Part shown: positions 29,981-38,906 of the stretch, one piece after another | How the letters are laid out: the number at the start of each line of letters is the position of its first letter | How positions within the stretch are numbered: position 1 is the stretch's first letter | Assembly (NCBI GenBank): GCA_009701715.1 | Contig: WLJO01000005.1 | Span: 32,917-96,916, forward strand | Reading direction: 5' to 3' | DNA length: 64,000 nucleotides | Source of the DNA: Actinomycetota bacterium | GTDB lineage: Bacteria; Actinomycetota; Acidimicrobiia; Acidimicrobiales; Ilumatobacteraceae | The notes under the pieces: model-generated | Seen by the model: only the letters and a program-made list of their open reading frames with translations | Database searches by the model: none | Told to the model about the DNA's origin: nothing | Translations under genes and position numbers: made by a program

Positions 29981-30093
29981 CGAGCGACTCTTCGCCGCGG
30001 TGCCGGCCGACGGCGGGCCTCAGACTGCGCAGTGCAGAAGGCACCACCGACGGACAGAGGTCGGCCTCCCCCTCGAGTTCCCGCTGGTTACGT

Positions 30094-30800
30094 TCACAAC
30101 CATCGCATTAGTCCCAGGTCCGACCCGTTGATGGGGTCGGTGGGGTATCCGTAGTAGTTGGCTCCGCCGCCTTCGATGGGGTCCGTTTCTGTGAATCGTC
30201 CGAGTTGTGGGTGGTATTGGCGGGCTCCCATGTCGATCGCTGGTCGGAGCCCGGTTTGGTGTTGTGTCTGCCGGTCGTGCTGCCCCGGCCAGGCGTTGTC
30301 GAGGTTCCCGGTTTGGTTGTCGGGATAGCCACCGAGCGGGTTGCGTACGGGTCATACAGCAACGGCCCGGCAGTCTTCGCGCCTGTGCTGTTCGCGGTCG
30401 TCGCGACCGAACCGGCGATGTTCGGGTACGACCACACATCACCGCCCGCGCGCGTCGTGAGCGTCACACCGCCCGGGAGGCCGATCGTGCGCTCCACGAC
30501 GTTGACCCCGGTCGCGTCGAGGGTCGTATTCCCGCTGTACCGGTTCTGGATCACCCCGTTCAACCAGTACTCCACCACCTCACCAGCAAGATCACGAACG
30601 TAGGCGCTCGTCGTTGTCCCGTTCGACGTGGACAGGTGCCGGTCCGCACGGTCATAACCGAACGTCGCCATCGCAGAGGTGCCGTTGGTGGGGCACATGC
30701 GATTCGAGTTCAACCCCGGCTTGCAACTCCCCGGCGACACACAACCCGACGGCACAGCCCGCCCGCAGGAAGCGAGAACACCGTCAACCACTAGTATCAC
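30094..30800 (-). pseudogene. RHS/YD-repeat protein remnant, frameshifted
   Basis: The stretch between the aminopeptidase and Fic genes holds the C-terminal core of an RHS protein in two frames. The upstream part (from about 30665) reads FGYDRADRHLSTSNG, YVRDLAGEVVEYWLNG and ends LLYDPY. At about 30343-30345, inside the YDPYG motif, one base is missing. The next frame continues GNPLGGYPDNQTGNLDN, then the RHS core GARQYHPQLGRFTETDPIEGGGANYYGYPTDPINGSDL and stops at 30094. The large N-terminal part and the variable toxin tip are both absent. Codons are less GC-rich than in neighbours, suggesting transfer. A sequencing error could explain only the frameshift, not the truncation. Confidence 0.8.
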
Positions 30801-30821
30801 TTATGAAGATATGTGATACTA
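30792..30821. promoter_or_regulatory. AT-rich palindrome upstream of fic (operator candidate)
   Basis: Arms TAGTATCAC (30792-30800) and GTGATACTA (30813-30821) are perfect inverted repeats with a 12-bp centre that pairs further over three positions. It ends 10 bp before the fic ATG and overlaps AAGGAC, the likely ribosome site. The AT-rich make-up is unusual in this genome. It could be an operator for autoregulation of the Fic gene or an mRNA hairpin hiding the ribosome site. Confidence 0.55.
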
Positions 30822-30831
30822 AGGACTCACT

Positions 30832-32031
30832 ATGGTCTCAGAACGTTTCTCGTGGCCTGCGCTCTCGTACGAGCAGCTCCCCTGGACGACTCGGGGCGAC
30901 GTCCCCATGTCCCGACAGGCCCAGCGTCGAGCCCGGGGCGAGTACCTCGCGGCGGTCGTCCCGCCGATCGCTACCATTGCGGTCTCGCTCCCCCCGGAGA
31001 TCCTTGCCGAGGCGGAGGACGCCGCGACCGAAGTCGCCCGATTCGACGCTGAGGCAGGAGGAGAGATCTCGCCGTTCGCAGCCGTCCTGCTGCGCTACGA
31101 GTCCGCCGCGTCCTCGAGGATCGAGAACCTCACCGCTTCTGCCCGGGCGATCGCTGAGGCGGAACTCGGCTTCGGCAGCCGCAACGCGAACATGATCGTC
31201 GCGAACCAGCAAGCGATGACCGCGGCTGTTGCACTCGCCAATCGGATCGACAGCGGTGCAATTCTCCAGATGCACCAGGCACTTCTCGCCTCTGCCCAGC
31301 CCGACATCGCGGGAAAGTGGCGCGAGGAACAGGTGTGGATCGGGGGCACGACCGTGAGCCCCCGCGGCGCCCTCTTCGTCCCGCCGCATCACCGTCACAT
31401 CCGCGCAGCGATCGACGATCTGCTGGCGTTCGTGAGCCGTACGGACATCCCAACACTCGCCCACGCGGCCCTTGCGCACGCACAGTTCGAGACCATCCAT
31501 CCCTTTGCCGACGGGAACGGCCGCACCGGGCGTGCACTGGTCCATGCGCAACTGCGAAACGCTCGCCTCACCCGTCATGTCACCGTCCCGGTGTCCTCCG
31601 GCTTGCTGGCGAATGTCGACGCCTATTTCGAGGCACTCACCGACCACCGAAATGGCAATCCCGGGCCGATTGTTCAGCGCTTCTGCGAGGCGGCGTTCCT
31701 CGCCACGGCGAACGGACGACGGCTCGTTGCCGACCTCCGCACGATCCGCTCCACGTGGGAGACACGTATTCGGGCGAGACGGGACTCGGCCGCCTGGCGG
31801 GTCGCCGACGTGCTCCTCCGTCAACCCGTGGTGAATGCTCGCTTCGCGGCCAACGAGCTGAACGTCGCCCCGAACAACGTCTACCGACTCTTCGAGCCGC
31901 TGCTGCGCGCCGAAGTGATCGTGGAGTTCAGCAACAAACGTCGGGACCAGCTCTGGAGCGCTCCCGAAGTGCTCGCCGTGCTCGATGCGTTCGCCCTACG
32001 CGCCGGCAGGCGCAGGCGCCCGAGTGACTGA
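30832..32031 (+). CDS. Fic family protein (class II, self-inhibited)
   Basis: 399 aa. The Fic motif is HPFADGNGRTGR at 223-234, with catalytic H223; such enzymes usually transfer AMP from ATP to a protein hydroxyl. The inhibitory motif (S/T)xxxE(G/N) is S94-S-R-I-E98-N99, N-terminal to the Fic core, defining a class II self-inhibited protein. The N-terminal domain (YEQLPWTTRGDVPMSRQ) and the C-terminal winged-helix-like part (about 325-395, AANELNVAPNNVYRLFEPLL) are typical of the Fic/DUF4172-like architecture. No separate antitoxin gene is present. It sits next to the RHS remnant and under an AT-rich palindrome. Confidence 0.92.
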   Translation: MVSERFSWPALSYEQLPWTTRGDVPMSRQAQRRARGEYLAAVVPPIATIAVSLPPEILAEAEDAATEVARFDAEAGGEISPFAAVLLRYESAASSRIENLTASARAIAEAELGFGSRNANMIVANQQAMTAAVALANRIDSGAILQMHQALLASAQPDIAGKWREEQVWIGGTTVSPRGALFVPPHHRHIRAAIDDLLAFVSRTDIPTLAHAALAHAQFETIHPFADGNGRTGRALVHAQLRNARLTRHVTVPVSSGLLANVDAYFEALTDHRNGNPGPIVQRFCEAAFLATANGRRLVADLRTIRSTWETRIRARRDSAAWRVADVLLRQPVVNARFAANELNVAPNNVYRLFEPLLRAEVIVEFSNKRRDQLWSAPEVLAVLDAFALRAGRRRRPSD

Positions 32032-32071
32032 ACCACTCCGACTGAGGTACTCCTGCTTACCTACTTCGGCC

Positions 32072-32108
32072 GCGGGAATTTCCCGCAGGAAATTTCCGGC
32101 GTCGCCGG
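32072..32108. repeat. Three tandem short palindromes
   Basis: Between the converging fic and polyprenyl synthase genes lie three palindromes in a row: GCGGGAA-T-TTCCCGC (32072-32086), GGAAATTTCC (32088-32097) and CCGGCG-T-CGCCGG (32096-32108). They could form stacked hairpins and terminate transcription from both sides, but no U tract follows on either strand. Confidence 0.5.
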
Positions 32109-32116
32109 GACCGGGA

Positions 32117-33142
32117 TTAGCGGAGGTTCGCTGGGACCTTCTCGACGAGGATGCCGTCGAGGTAACGCTGTGGGATCTCTGTGAGCCCGTCTCGGGTCCT
32201 GCTCGGGCTCACAGCGTCGAGCGCCCGACGTGCCAGTTCGTTGTACCGGTCGATCAGTTCCAGCGTGGCGGCCACTGCCGTGCCTGCGAGCACGTGCTCA
32301 CGGAACTCTGCTGCCGCACCGGCGTTGGACGACGCGTCGAGCATCAGGTCTGTGAGGCGATTACGGCCGGGGCCGGACGCCTCCTGAACGGCGAGCAGCA
32401 TCGGCACGGTGAACACGCCGGCGCGCACGTCGTTGTTGACGGGCTTGCCCATCAGTTCCTCGGTGGAGAGCAGGTCGAGCAGGTCGTCCACGAGCTGGAA
32501 CGCGATACCGAAGTTCATCCCGAACTCGCCGAATGCTGTGGCGAGGTCGAGGCGGCCAACACACAGTGCACCGATGTCGCATGCGGCACGCATGAGCGCG
32601 CCGGTCTTGCCCTTGATCGACTCGATGGCGGCGTCCACCTCGCGGTCGATCTGGAACTGGTGCAGACCCTCGAGGCTCTGCCCGTCGCAGAGGTCCGAGA
32701 TTGTCACCGCAAGGCTGAGCGCAACCTCGGACGAGACGTAAGCGGCCTCCACACCTGCCCGGGCGAGCAGGAAGTCGCCGACGAGCAACGCCTGGTTCGA
32801 CCCTTCGACGGAGTTCACCGTCGGGACGCCGCGGCGGTAGAGCGCCTCGTCCATGATGTCGTCGTGCACGAGCGAGCCGACGTGCACGAGTTCCACAGAA
32901 GCCGCGCCACGCCGCACGCGCGGGTCGAGCGGCTTCACCGCAACGGTCGGATCGCTCGCAACAGCGGCGGCAATAGTGAGCAGCGGGCGGAGCCTCTTGC
33001 CGCCGGCCTGCAGCATGCGGCGCGCGGGCTCGACGAGTTCGATGGTTCCCGACAGCGACGCGTCGAGGGCGCCCGCTACCTCGTCAAGCGAGTGATCAAG
33101 GTGCTCGATACCGAGCAGTTCGGAGAAGTCAGCAGCCTTCAC
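32117..33142 (-). CDS. Polyprenyl (trans-isoprenyl) diphosphate synthase
   Basis: 341 aa. The enzyme condenses isopentenyl units onto an allylic diphosphate. The first Asp-rich motif is DDIMDE from 94 (VHDDIMD), the second is DDLLD at 219-223, and GGKRLRP at 47-53 binds IPP. Small residues before the first motif (VELVHVGSLV) suggest a long-chain product such as the quinone side chain. The uppS gene precedes it with a 4-nt overlap, so a lipid-carrier/quinone operon is likely. Confidence 0.93.
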   Translation of the reverse strand: MKAADFSELLGIEHLDHSLDEVAGALDASLSGTIELVEPARRMLQAGGKRLRPLLTIAAAVASDPTVAVKPLDPRVRRGAASVELVHVGSLVHDDIMDEALYRRGVPTVNSVEGSNQALLVGDFLLARAGVEAAYVSSEVALSLAVTISDLCDGQSLEGLHQFQIDREVDAAIESIKGKTGALMRAACDIGALCVGRLDLATAFGEFGMNFGIAFQLVDDLLDLLSTEELMGKPVNNDVRAGVFTVPMLLAVQEASGPGRNRLTDLMLDASSNAGAAAEFREHVLAGTAVAATLELIDRYNELARRALDAVSPSRTRDGLTEIPQRYLDGILVEKVPANLR

Positions 33143-33909
33143 GAGCGGTCCTCCAGTTCCTCACTGCCGGTACCCGACGAGCCCTTGCGACGTCGGCGTT
33201 GCTGGAACTCCGCAACGGCGGAGTACAGGTGACCCTCGCGGAAGTCTGGCCAGAGCGTGTCCATGAACACGAACTCGGCGTAGGTGGAGTGCCAGGGGAA
33301 GAAGTTCGACAGGCGGTATTCCGACGAGGTGCGGATGAGCAGGTCGATATCGGGCATCCCCGGCTCGTACATCGCTGCGTGTACTGCGGCTTCGTCGATC
33401 TGGTCCGCGGGAGTACCGGCCGCCACGAGGCTCTTCACGGCGTCGACGATCTCTGCACGGCCGCCGTAGTTGAACGCAATGCAGAACTCAAGACCGTCGT
33501 TGTGGGCGGTCATCTCCTCGCACTCACGCAGCCAGTTGCGGCAGGCGTCGGGTACGCGGGGATCATCGAGGTCGCCGAGGAAGCGCAGGCGGACACCGAT
33601 CCGCTTGAAGCGCTGGCGCTTCTCCTCCCGGAGCAGCCACTCCTGCAGACTCATGAGGAACGCGACCTCGGCGGGCTCACGCTTCCAGTTCTCGGTGGAG
33701 AAGGCGTACACCGTGAGCCACTTCACGCCGAGTGCGAGGCAACCGTCCACCACGGCATCCACCGATTCCTCGGCAGCCTCGTGCCCGACGCTGCGGGTGA
33801 GGTTGCGCATCTGGGCCCAGCGCCCGTTGCCGTCCATGATGCAGGCGACGTGCCGGGGGATCTCCCCCTCGGCGACCAACGCCATCTCGGACGCTTCGAC
33901 GATACGCAC
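33139..33909 (-). CDS. uppS: Undecaprenyl (cis-polyprenyl) diphosphate synthase
   Basis: 256 aa, GTG start (an ATG at residue 9 is an alternative). It makes the C55 (or related) carrier lipid for wall synthesis. Catalytic D26 is in IMDGNGRWA, followed by TVYAFSTENWKR, the FNYGGRAEIVDA block and the C-terminal DLLIRTSSEYRLSNF...WPDF signature. The C-terminus is basic and polar. It overlaps the downstream polyprenyl synthase by 4 nt. Confidence 0.95.
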   Translation of the reverse strand: MRIVEASEMALVAEGEIPRHVACIMDGNGRWAQMRNLTRSVGHEAAEESVDAVVDGCLALGVKWLTVYAFSTENWKREPAEVAFLMSLQEWLLREEKRQRFKRIGVRLRFLGDLDDPRVPDACRNWLRECEEMTAHNDGLEFCIAFNYGGRAEIVDAVKSLVAAGTPADQIDEAAVHAAMYEPGMPDIDLLIRTSSEYRLSNFFPWHSTYAEFVFMDTLWPDFREGHLYSAVAEFQQRRRRKGSSGTGSEELEDRS

Positions 33910-33990
33910 GGGACCTGACGCTATCGCCCGACGGGAACCCGCGGACCCGGCAGGTGCGCCGGGAGGGCTGACCCAGCGGGCCGGTCCGGG

Positions 33991-35433
33991 TCAGGCGAGC
34001 TTGTCGACGAAGCCCTCGAGTTGGCGCAGGTTTCGGCACTCGAATACCCCGTCGGAGTGCGCACCGTACTCACCGACGATCGAGTCGCCGGTATTCCAGT
34101 AGGACTTCGGCTCCGGATTCAGCCAGTAGACCTGACGGGCCTTCTGACGAATCGACTTGACCACCCAGGCCTGTGACGCGTGGTAGTTGTTCCGGGCGTC
34201 GCCAAGGAACACCACCGTGCTCTTCGAGCTGATGTCCTTGCCGTACTTCTCCCAGAACACCTCGAACGCATGGCCGTAGTCCGAGTGGCCATCCACCCAC
34301 ACCACATCGGCCTCTGTGTTCACCCGGTGCACGGCCTCTTGCACGTCCTCGACGCCCTTGAAGAAGTCCGTCACCTCGTCGATGCCGTCGATGAATACGA
34401 ACGAGCGGACCTTCGAGAACTGACCCTGGATCGCGTACACGAGCATCAGCGTGAACCGGGCGAATGCAGCAACGGATCCGGAGATGTCCGCGATCACGAC
34501 GAGTTCCGGCTTCGAGGGGCGCGGGTACTTGAACTTCGGCTCGGCCGGCACACCGCCATACGAGAGCGAGTGGCGCATCGTGTTGCGGAAGTCCAGCGGG
34601 CCCTTGCGGCCATGCTTGCGCTTGCGGGCCAGACGGGCCGCAAGCTTGCGCGTGAGCGGCTGGAGCGCCTTGCGGAGCAGTGCCATCTCCTCACGCGAGG
34701 CGTGCATGAATTCCACGTCCTCGGGAAGGGGTTTGCGGAGTGTCTTAGCCATGGCCTCCACACCGCGGTCGGCCACGAGCCGACGGCGGATCTCCGCCTC
34801 GATCTCTTTCTTGAACGAGTCGATCCGACTGTTGAACTCGTCCCGCTCGAGGCGCTCCTCGAGGTCCGTGAACTCCGCATTATGAGCCTCGGCGCCCTGC
34901 TTCTGGGCCTCCATCAGCTTCTCGAGCACACTGTCGAGGTCGAGGTTCCGCAGCGTGCGGTAGAGGTAGTACGTACCTCCAACGGGACGACCCGGCTCCA
35001 TGCCGGCGAAGCGCTGCACCGCCTGCTTCGCGAGCGCCTTCATCAACGCATCGTCACCCTGCATGAGTGCGTTGTAGAGGAGTTGCATCATCTCCTCCGG
35101 CGTTAGCGAGTCCATGGCGCCACCGGCCTGGCCCTTGCCGTCGCCCTGACGCATCTGGTCCTGCATCTCCTTCATCAGTTCGTCGACCTGATCGCCGTCC
35201 TTGAGCTGATACTGCGGTCCACGCAGCGAGAAGTAGACCTCGAACACCGTCTCGAACGCACGCCAGTGGGAGGCGTTCTTGACCATCGTGGCGGCAAGGG
35301 CGAACTTGAACGCCTCACGGTCCTCGATCGGGATGAACTTGATTGCTTCGAACGCGTCGAGGTTCTCGGTGAGCGACACCGGGATCCCGGCGTTGCGGAG
35401 TTCGCCGACGAAGCCGTTGATGAGTTCGAGCAC
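33991..35433 (-). CDS. VWA-domain protein, second CoxE-like copy
   Basis: 480 aa, GTG start. The N-terminal half is helical (ELRNAGIPVSLTENLDAFEA, then acidic/Gln-rich QDQMRQGDGKGQAGG near 95). The C-terminal VWA domain has the metal site DISGS in VVIADISGSVAAFARFTL, and ends with LGDARNNYHASQAWVVK. It lies 23 bp downstream of a MoxR ATPase gene, forming a MoxR-VWA pair like 9572-11663, but with only moderate likeness between the two VWA proteins. Probable role: chaperone-type remodelling of an unknown protein or metalloenzyme. Confidence 0.85.
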   Translation of the reverse strand: MLELINGFVGELRNAGIPVSLTENLDAFEAIKFIPIEDREAFKFALAATMVKNASHWRAFETVFEVYFSLRGPQYQLKDGDQVDELMKEMQDQMRQGDGKGQAGGAMDSLTPEEMMQLLYNALMQGDDALMKALAKQAVQRFAGMEPGRPVGGTYYLYRTLRNLDLDSVLEKLMEAQKQGAEAHNAEFTDLEERLERDEFNSRIDSFKKEIEAEIRRRLVADRGVEAMAKTLRKPLPEDVEFMHASREEMALLRKALQPLTRKLAARLARKRKHGRKGPLDFRNTMRHSLSYGGVPAEPKFKYPRPSKPELVVIADISGSVAAFARFTLMLVYAIQGQFSKVRSFVFIDGIDEVTDFFKGVEDVQEAVHRVNTEADVVWVDGHSDYGHAFEVFWEKYGKDISSKSTVVFLGDARNNYHASQAWVVKSIRQKARQVYWLNPEPKSYWNTGDSIVGEYGAHSDGVFECRNLRQLEGFVDKLA

Positions 35434-35456
35434 GGGGGTTGCCTACCTGTCCGGGC

Positions 35457-36320
35457 TTACTTGCTCGAGGACAGTTCTTTGGCGGCCTTGGCGATGTCGC
35501 TCTGGTACTTCAGCAGGATGTGGAGCGTTTCCTTGGCGGTCTGGGCGTCGATGGACTCGATGTTGAGCAGCATCAGCGTCCTCGCCCAGTCGAGGGTTTC
35601 CGACACGCTGGGTGCCTTCTTCAGCTCGAGCTGGCGGATTGATCGAACGATCCGCGAGACCTGATCGGCCAAATTGTCGGTGATGCCGGGGATCCTCGTG
35701 AGCACGATTTCTTTCTCGCGTTCCAGGTCCGGGTAGTCGATGTGCAGGAACAGACAGCGGCGCTTGAGGGCCTCGGACAGCTCACGCGTGTTGTTGGAGG
35801 TGAGGAACACCAGCGGGATCTGGCGGGCCGTGATGGTGCCCAGCTCAGGAATCGACACCTGGTACTCGGAGAGGATCTCGAGGAGGAGCGCCTCGGTCTC
35901 GAGCTCCACACGGTCGACTTCGTCGATCAGCAGTACCACCGGGTCCTCGGCGCGGATGGCCTCGAGGAGCGGGCGGGTGAGCAGGAACTCCTCGGAGAAG
36001 ATGTCGTCCTCGATGTCCTTCCAGGAGTCGCTCTTGCGCTCAGCCTGGATGCGGAGCAACTGCTTCTTGTAGTTCCACTCGTAGAGCGCCTTGGACTCGT
36101 CGAGCCCCTCGTAGCACTGGAGACGGATGAGCCGCGCACCCGTGAGTTCGGCGACACTCTTTGCGAGCTGGGTCTTGCCGGTACCTGCAGGACCCTCGAC
36201 GAGAATCGGCTTCTGCAGGCGATCCGCGAGGAAGACCACGCTGGCGATGCCCTCATCGGCCAGATAGTTGAGGTCGCGAAGACCTTCACGGACCTGGGTG
36301 ACGCTTTCGAAACGAGCCAT
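35457..36320 (-). CDS. MoxR-family AAA+ ATPase, second copy
   Basis: 287 aa from the ATG at 36320; a GTG at 36347 would add nine residues. The P-loop is GPAGTGKT, Walker B VVLLIDEVD, sensor 1 LVFLTSNNTRELSEALKRRC. It closely resembles the first MoxR (shared LIRLQCYEG, LLLEILSEYQVSIPELGT). Its VWA partner follows. It may serve the distant molybdopterin large subunit at 39895 or a different client; neither is shown by sequence. It is divergent from murJ. Confidence 0.88.
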   Translation of the reverse strand: MARFESVTQVREGLRDLNYLADEGIASVVFLADRLQKPILVEGPAGTGKTQLAKSVAELTGARLIRLQCYEGLDESKALYEWNYKKQLLRIQAERKSDSWKDIEDDIFSEEFLLTRPLLEAIRAEDPVVLLIDEVDRVELETEALLLEILSEYQVSIPELGTITARQIPLVFLTSNNTRELSEALKRRCLFLHIDYPDLEREKEIVLTRIPGITDNLADQVSRIVRSIRQLELKKAPSVSETLDWARTLMLLNIESIDAQTAKETLHILLKYQSDIAKAAKELSSSK

Positions 36321-36395
36321 TCCTCGAGCGTAACGGGCGCCCTTCACAGCGACTCAATCCTCCATGTGGGCAAATCGCCTGCTCATACGGCACCG

Positions 36396-38075
36396 ATGGG
36401 GACAGCAGGCGTTCTACCCTGTGAAACCGTGAGCGGCCCGGATCCTGACCAGTCAGCCGCCACCGCTACACCCTCGGGGCACCAGCGCCGTCCCGGTGCC
36501 TCGGTGCTGCAGGCCAACGTGGTTGTCGCCGCCGGGACCGCCTTGTCCCGACTCACCGGCTTTGCTCGGTTCGCCCTGTTCGGGGTCATCTTCGGGCGGG
36601 CAGCCCTCTGGGACGCGTACAACGCAGCCAACAACTCACCAAACATGGTGTACGAGCTCCTGCTCGGGGGTGTGCTCTCAGCAACGCTCGTCCCGGTCTT
36701 CACCCGGCTGTTCCACGACGAGGACGACGAGTCGATCGGGGCCGTGGTGGGAACGTCGCTCGTTGCCGTTGCCGGTCTGACGGTGCTCGGCGTCGCGGCA
36801 GCCCCATGGATCTTCCGCCTCTCGTCGTTCAGGGTGAGCGGCGCAGTGGATGCCGACGACTACCGCTCCCTCGGCGCATCGCTGGCGAGGGTCTTCCTCA
36901 TCCAGATCCTCTTCTACGGGGCATCGGCCCTCTGGGGGGCCCTGCTGAACACCCGCAAGCGCTTCTTCGCCCCGGCCTGGGCCCCGATCCTGTCGAACCT
37001 CGCGATCATCGTCTCCCTCGTTCTCGCGAAGATGCAGTTGAAGCCCGGCGAGGACGGCTTCGTCAAGGCGCTGAACAACGCCGGGTTCCGCTACACGCTC
37101 GCGATCGGCGCCACCACCGGCATCGCACTCCAGGCGCTCGTGCTGATCCCCGCCATGCGCTCGGCGGGTATCCGCCTGCGATTCCGAGCGGACTTCCGCC
37201 ACCCAGCCGTGAGGCAAGTGTTCCGCCTCTCTGCGTGGACCGTCGGCTTCGCCGCCGCGAACATTGTTTCGTCCCAGATCGTGCAGAACCTCGCGAAGCC
37301 GGGCAGCGGGAACGCGAGCGCCTACACCCTCGCCTACACGTTCTTCCAGTTGCCGCACGCGTTGCTGGCGATGTCGATCCTCACCACCTTTATCCCGGAC
37401 CTCGCCGGCTCCGTGCGCCGGGGTGACCGGTTCGCATTCGTCGACCGGATGTCATTCGGTATCCGCACCATCGCGCTCATCACCGTTCCCGCCGGGTTCG
37501 GCCTGTTCGCGCTCCGCCGACCGATCGTTGGAGCCCTCCTGCAGCACGGTCAGTTCACATCCCTTGATGCGTTGGTGACCAGCCGGGCGCTCGCCGGGTT
37601 CGCGCTCGGGCTCGGCGGGTTCTCCATCTACATGTTCGTGCTTCGCGGCTTCTACAGCCACCGCGACACCAAGACGCCCTTCAAGCTGAACCTCGTGGAG
37701 AACCTGCTCAACATCATCTTTGCCGTCATCTTCGTCGGACCGTTCGGGGTGCTCGGCCTCGGGCTCGCGTTCGCCCTCGCGTACGTCCTCACTGCACTCC
37801 TCGCGATCCAGGTCCTCCAGTACAAGGTGAGCGGCTTCGAACTGCGACCGATGTTCGCGTCCTTCGGCAAGACCGTGCTCGCCGGACTCGTGATGGCCGA
37901 GGCGATCTGGCTCTTCAATCGTTCCGTCGGCTCGAACGCCGGTGCCGGTGCCCTGGCAAGGGTGGCCCTCGGAATCACGGTAGGCGTGCCGGTCTACGCA
38001 GGCCTCATGTGGCTTATGGGCTCGCCCGAGTTGCGTGCACTCGAGCGGATTGCCGTGCGCCGCTTCCGGCGCTGA
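36396..38075 (+). CDS. murJ: MurJ/MviN-type lipid II flippase
   Basis: 559 aa from the ATG at 36396; a GTG at 36429 is equally possible, and neither has a clear ribosome site. It has about 14 membrane helices and MurJ features: VVVAAGTALSRLTGFARFALFGVIFG in helix 1-2, NNSPNMVYELLLGGVLSATLVPVF, LNTRKRFFAPAWAPILSN and RGFYSHRDTKTPFKLN. It flips lipid II across the membrane for wall synthesis. It fits with uppS, the elongasome genes and the LCP ligase elsewhere in the window. Confidence 0.92.
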   Translation: MGTAGVLPCETVSGPDPDQSAATATPSGHQRRPGASVLQANVVVAAGTALSRLTGFARFALFGVIFGRAALWDAYNAANNSPNMVYELLLGGVLSATLVPVFTRLFHDEDDESIGAVVGTSLVAVAGLTVLGVAAAPWIFRLSSFRVSGAVDADDYRSLGASLARVFLIQILFYGASALWGALLNTRKRFFAPAWAPILSNLAIIVSLVLAKMQLKPGEDGFVKALNNAGFRYTLAIGATTGIALQALVLIPAMRSAGIRLRFRADFRHPAVRQVFRLSAWTVGFAAANIVSSQIVQNLAKPGSGNASAYTLAYTFFQLPHALLAMSILTTFIPDLAGSVRRGDRFAFVDRMSFGIRTIALITVPAGFGLFALRRPIVGALLQHGQFTSLDALVTSRALAGFALGLGGFSIYMFVLRGFYSHRDTKTPFKLNLVENLLNIIFAVIFVGPFGVLGLGLAFALAYVLTALLAIQVLQYKVSGFELRPMFASFGKTVLAGLVMAEAIWLFNRSVGSNAGAGALARVALGITVGVPVYAGLMWLMGSPELRALERIAVRRFRR

Positions 38076-38080
38076 CCGGG

Positions 38081-38833
38081 TCAGTCGAGTTCGAACACCA
38101 CGTCAACGTTGACGGTGATCGTTTCCGTACCCGCCTCGACCGCAATGCCGGGGGATGCCGACTCGTCCTTGCCCCCGGAGTTGTCCCACACTGGGGGCGC
38201 CACGCTCTGGCTCGACTCGTTGATAGTGAGCACCTTGCCGAGCCCGATGCCCCCGGACTTCGCGAGCGTCGTTGCGCGTGCCTTGGCGTCCCCCATCGCG
38301 GCAACACGTGCATCCTCAAGTGCTTTGCTCGGGTCGTCGACCTTCCACGTCATGCCTCGTAGGCGCAGGGCGTTGCCCGCCGCGTTCGCCGCGGCGTCAA
38401 GCAAACCGGATGCCCGATCGGTGTCGCGCAGCGTGACGGTGATGGTGATCGAGGCCGTGTAGCCACTGATCTTGCTGGTGCCATCCACGTAGTCGTACGT
38501 CGGCATCAGGTAGATCTGTGACGACTGGAGGTCCTTGCTGTCCACCTTGTTGGACTTCGCGAGCCTCACGATCGCGTCCGACGCCGAGCCGACCTGATCG
38601 AGTGCCACCTTCGCCGTGGCGGCATTTCCCTCGGCGGCGAACACGATGTCCAGCACGTCCGGGACGACCTTGACGATGCCCATCCCGTGAACGCTCACGG
38701 TATGGGTGATCTGGGTGCCGGTCGACGTGGCGTCCTGGTCGTTCGAATCGCTGCACGACGAGAGGAGCAACAACCCCCCGACCAGCAACGCTAAAACCTG
38801 TCCACCCCTGCGAACCTGCTGCCCTGTCTCCAT
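38081..38833 (-). CDS. SIMPL-domain (DUF541) lipoprotein
   Basis: 250 aa from the ATG at 38833. A lipoprotein signal peptide ends in LLLLSSCSD, with the lipid-modified Cys at about 27. The rest is a SIMPL/DUF541 domain (HTVSVHGMGIVKVVPDVLDIVFAAEG; ALEDARVAAMGDAKARATTLAKSGG; ETITVNVDVVFELD). The family is periplasmic or surface and of uncertain role; some members bind kinase-interacting or oxidative-stress proteins. It converges on murJ with a 5-bp gap. Confidence 0.88.
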   Translation of the reverse strand: METGQQVRRGGQVLALLVGGLLLLSSCSDSNDQDATSTGTQITHTVSVHGMGIVKVVPDVLDIVFAAEGNAATAKVALDQVGSASDAIVRLAKSNKVDSKDLQSSQIYLMPTYDYVDGTSKISGYTASITITVTLRDTDRASGLLDAAANAAGNALRLRGMTWKVDDPSKALEDARVAAMGDAKARATTLAKSGGIGLGKVLTINESSQSVAPPVWDNSGGKDESASPGIAVEAGTETITVNVDVVFELD

Positions 38834-38906
38834 ACCCCAAGTCTCCGGCCGATTACCCAGAAGCCCTAGGGCCGTTCGGTCCCGACCCACCGGGCAGGCA
38901 GTCCCC

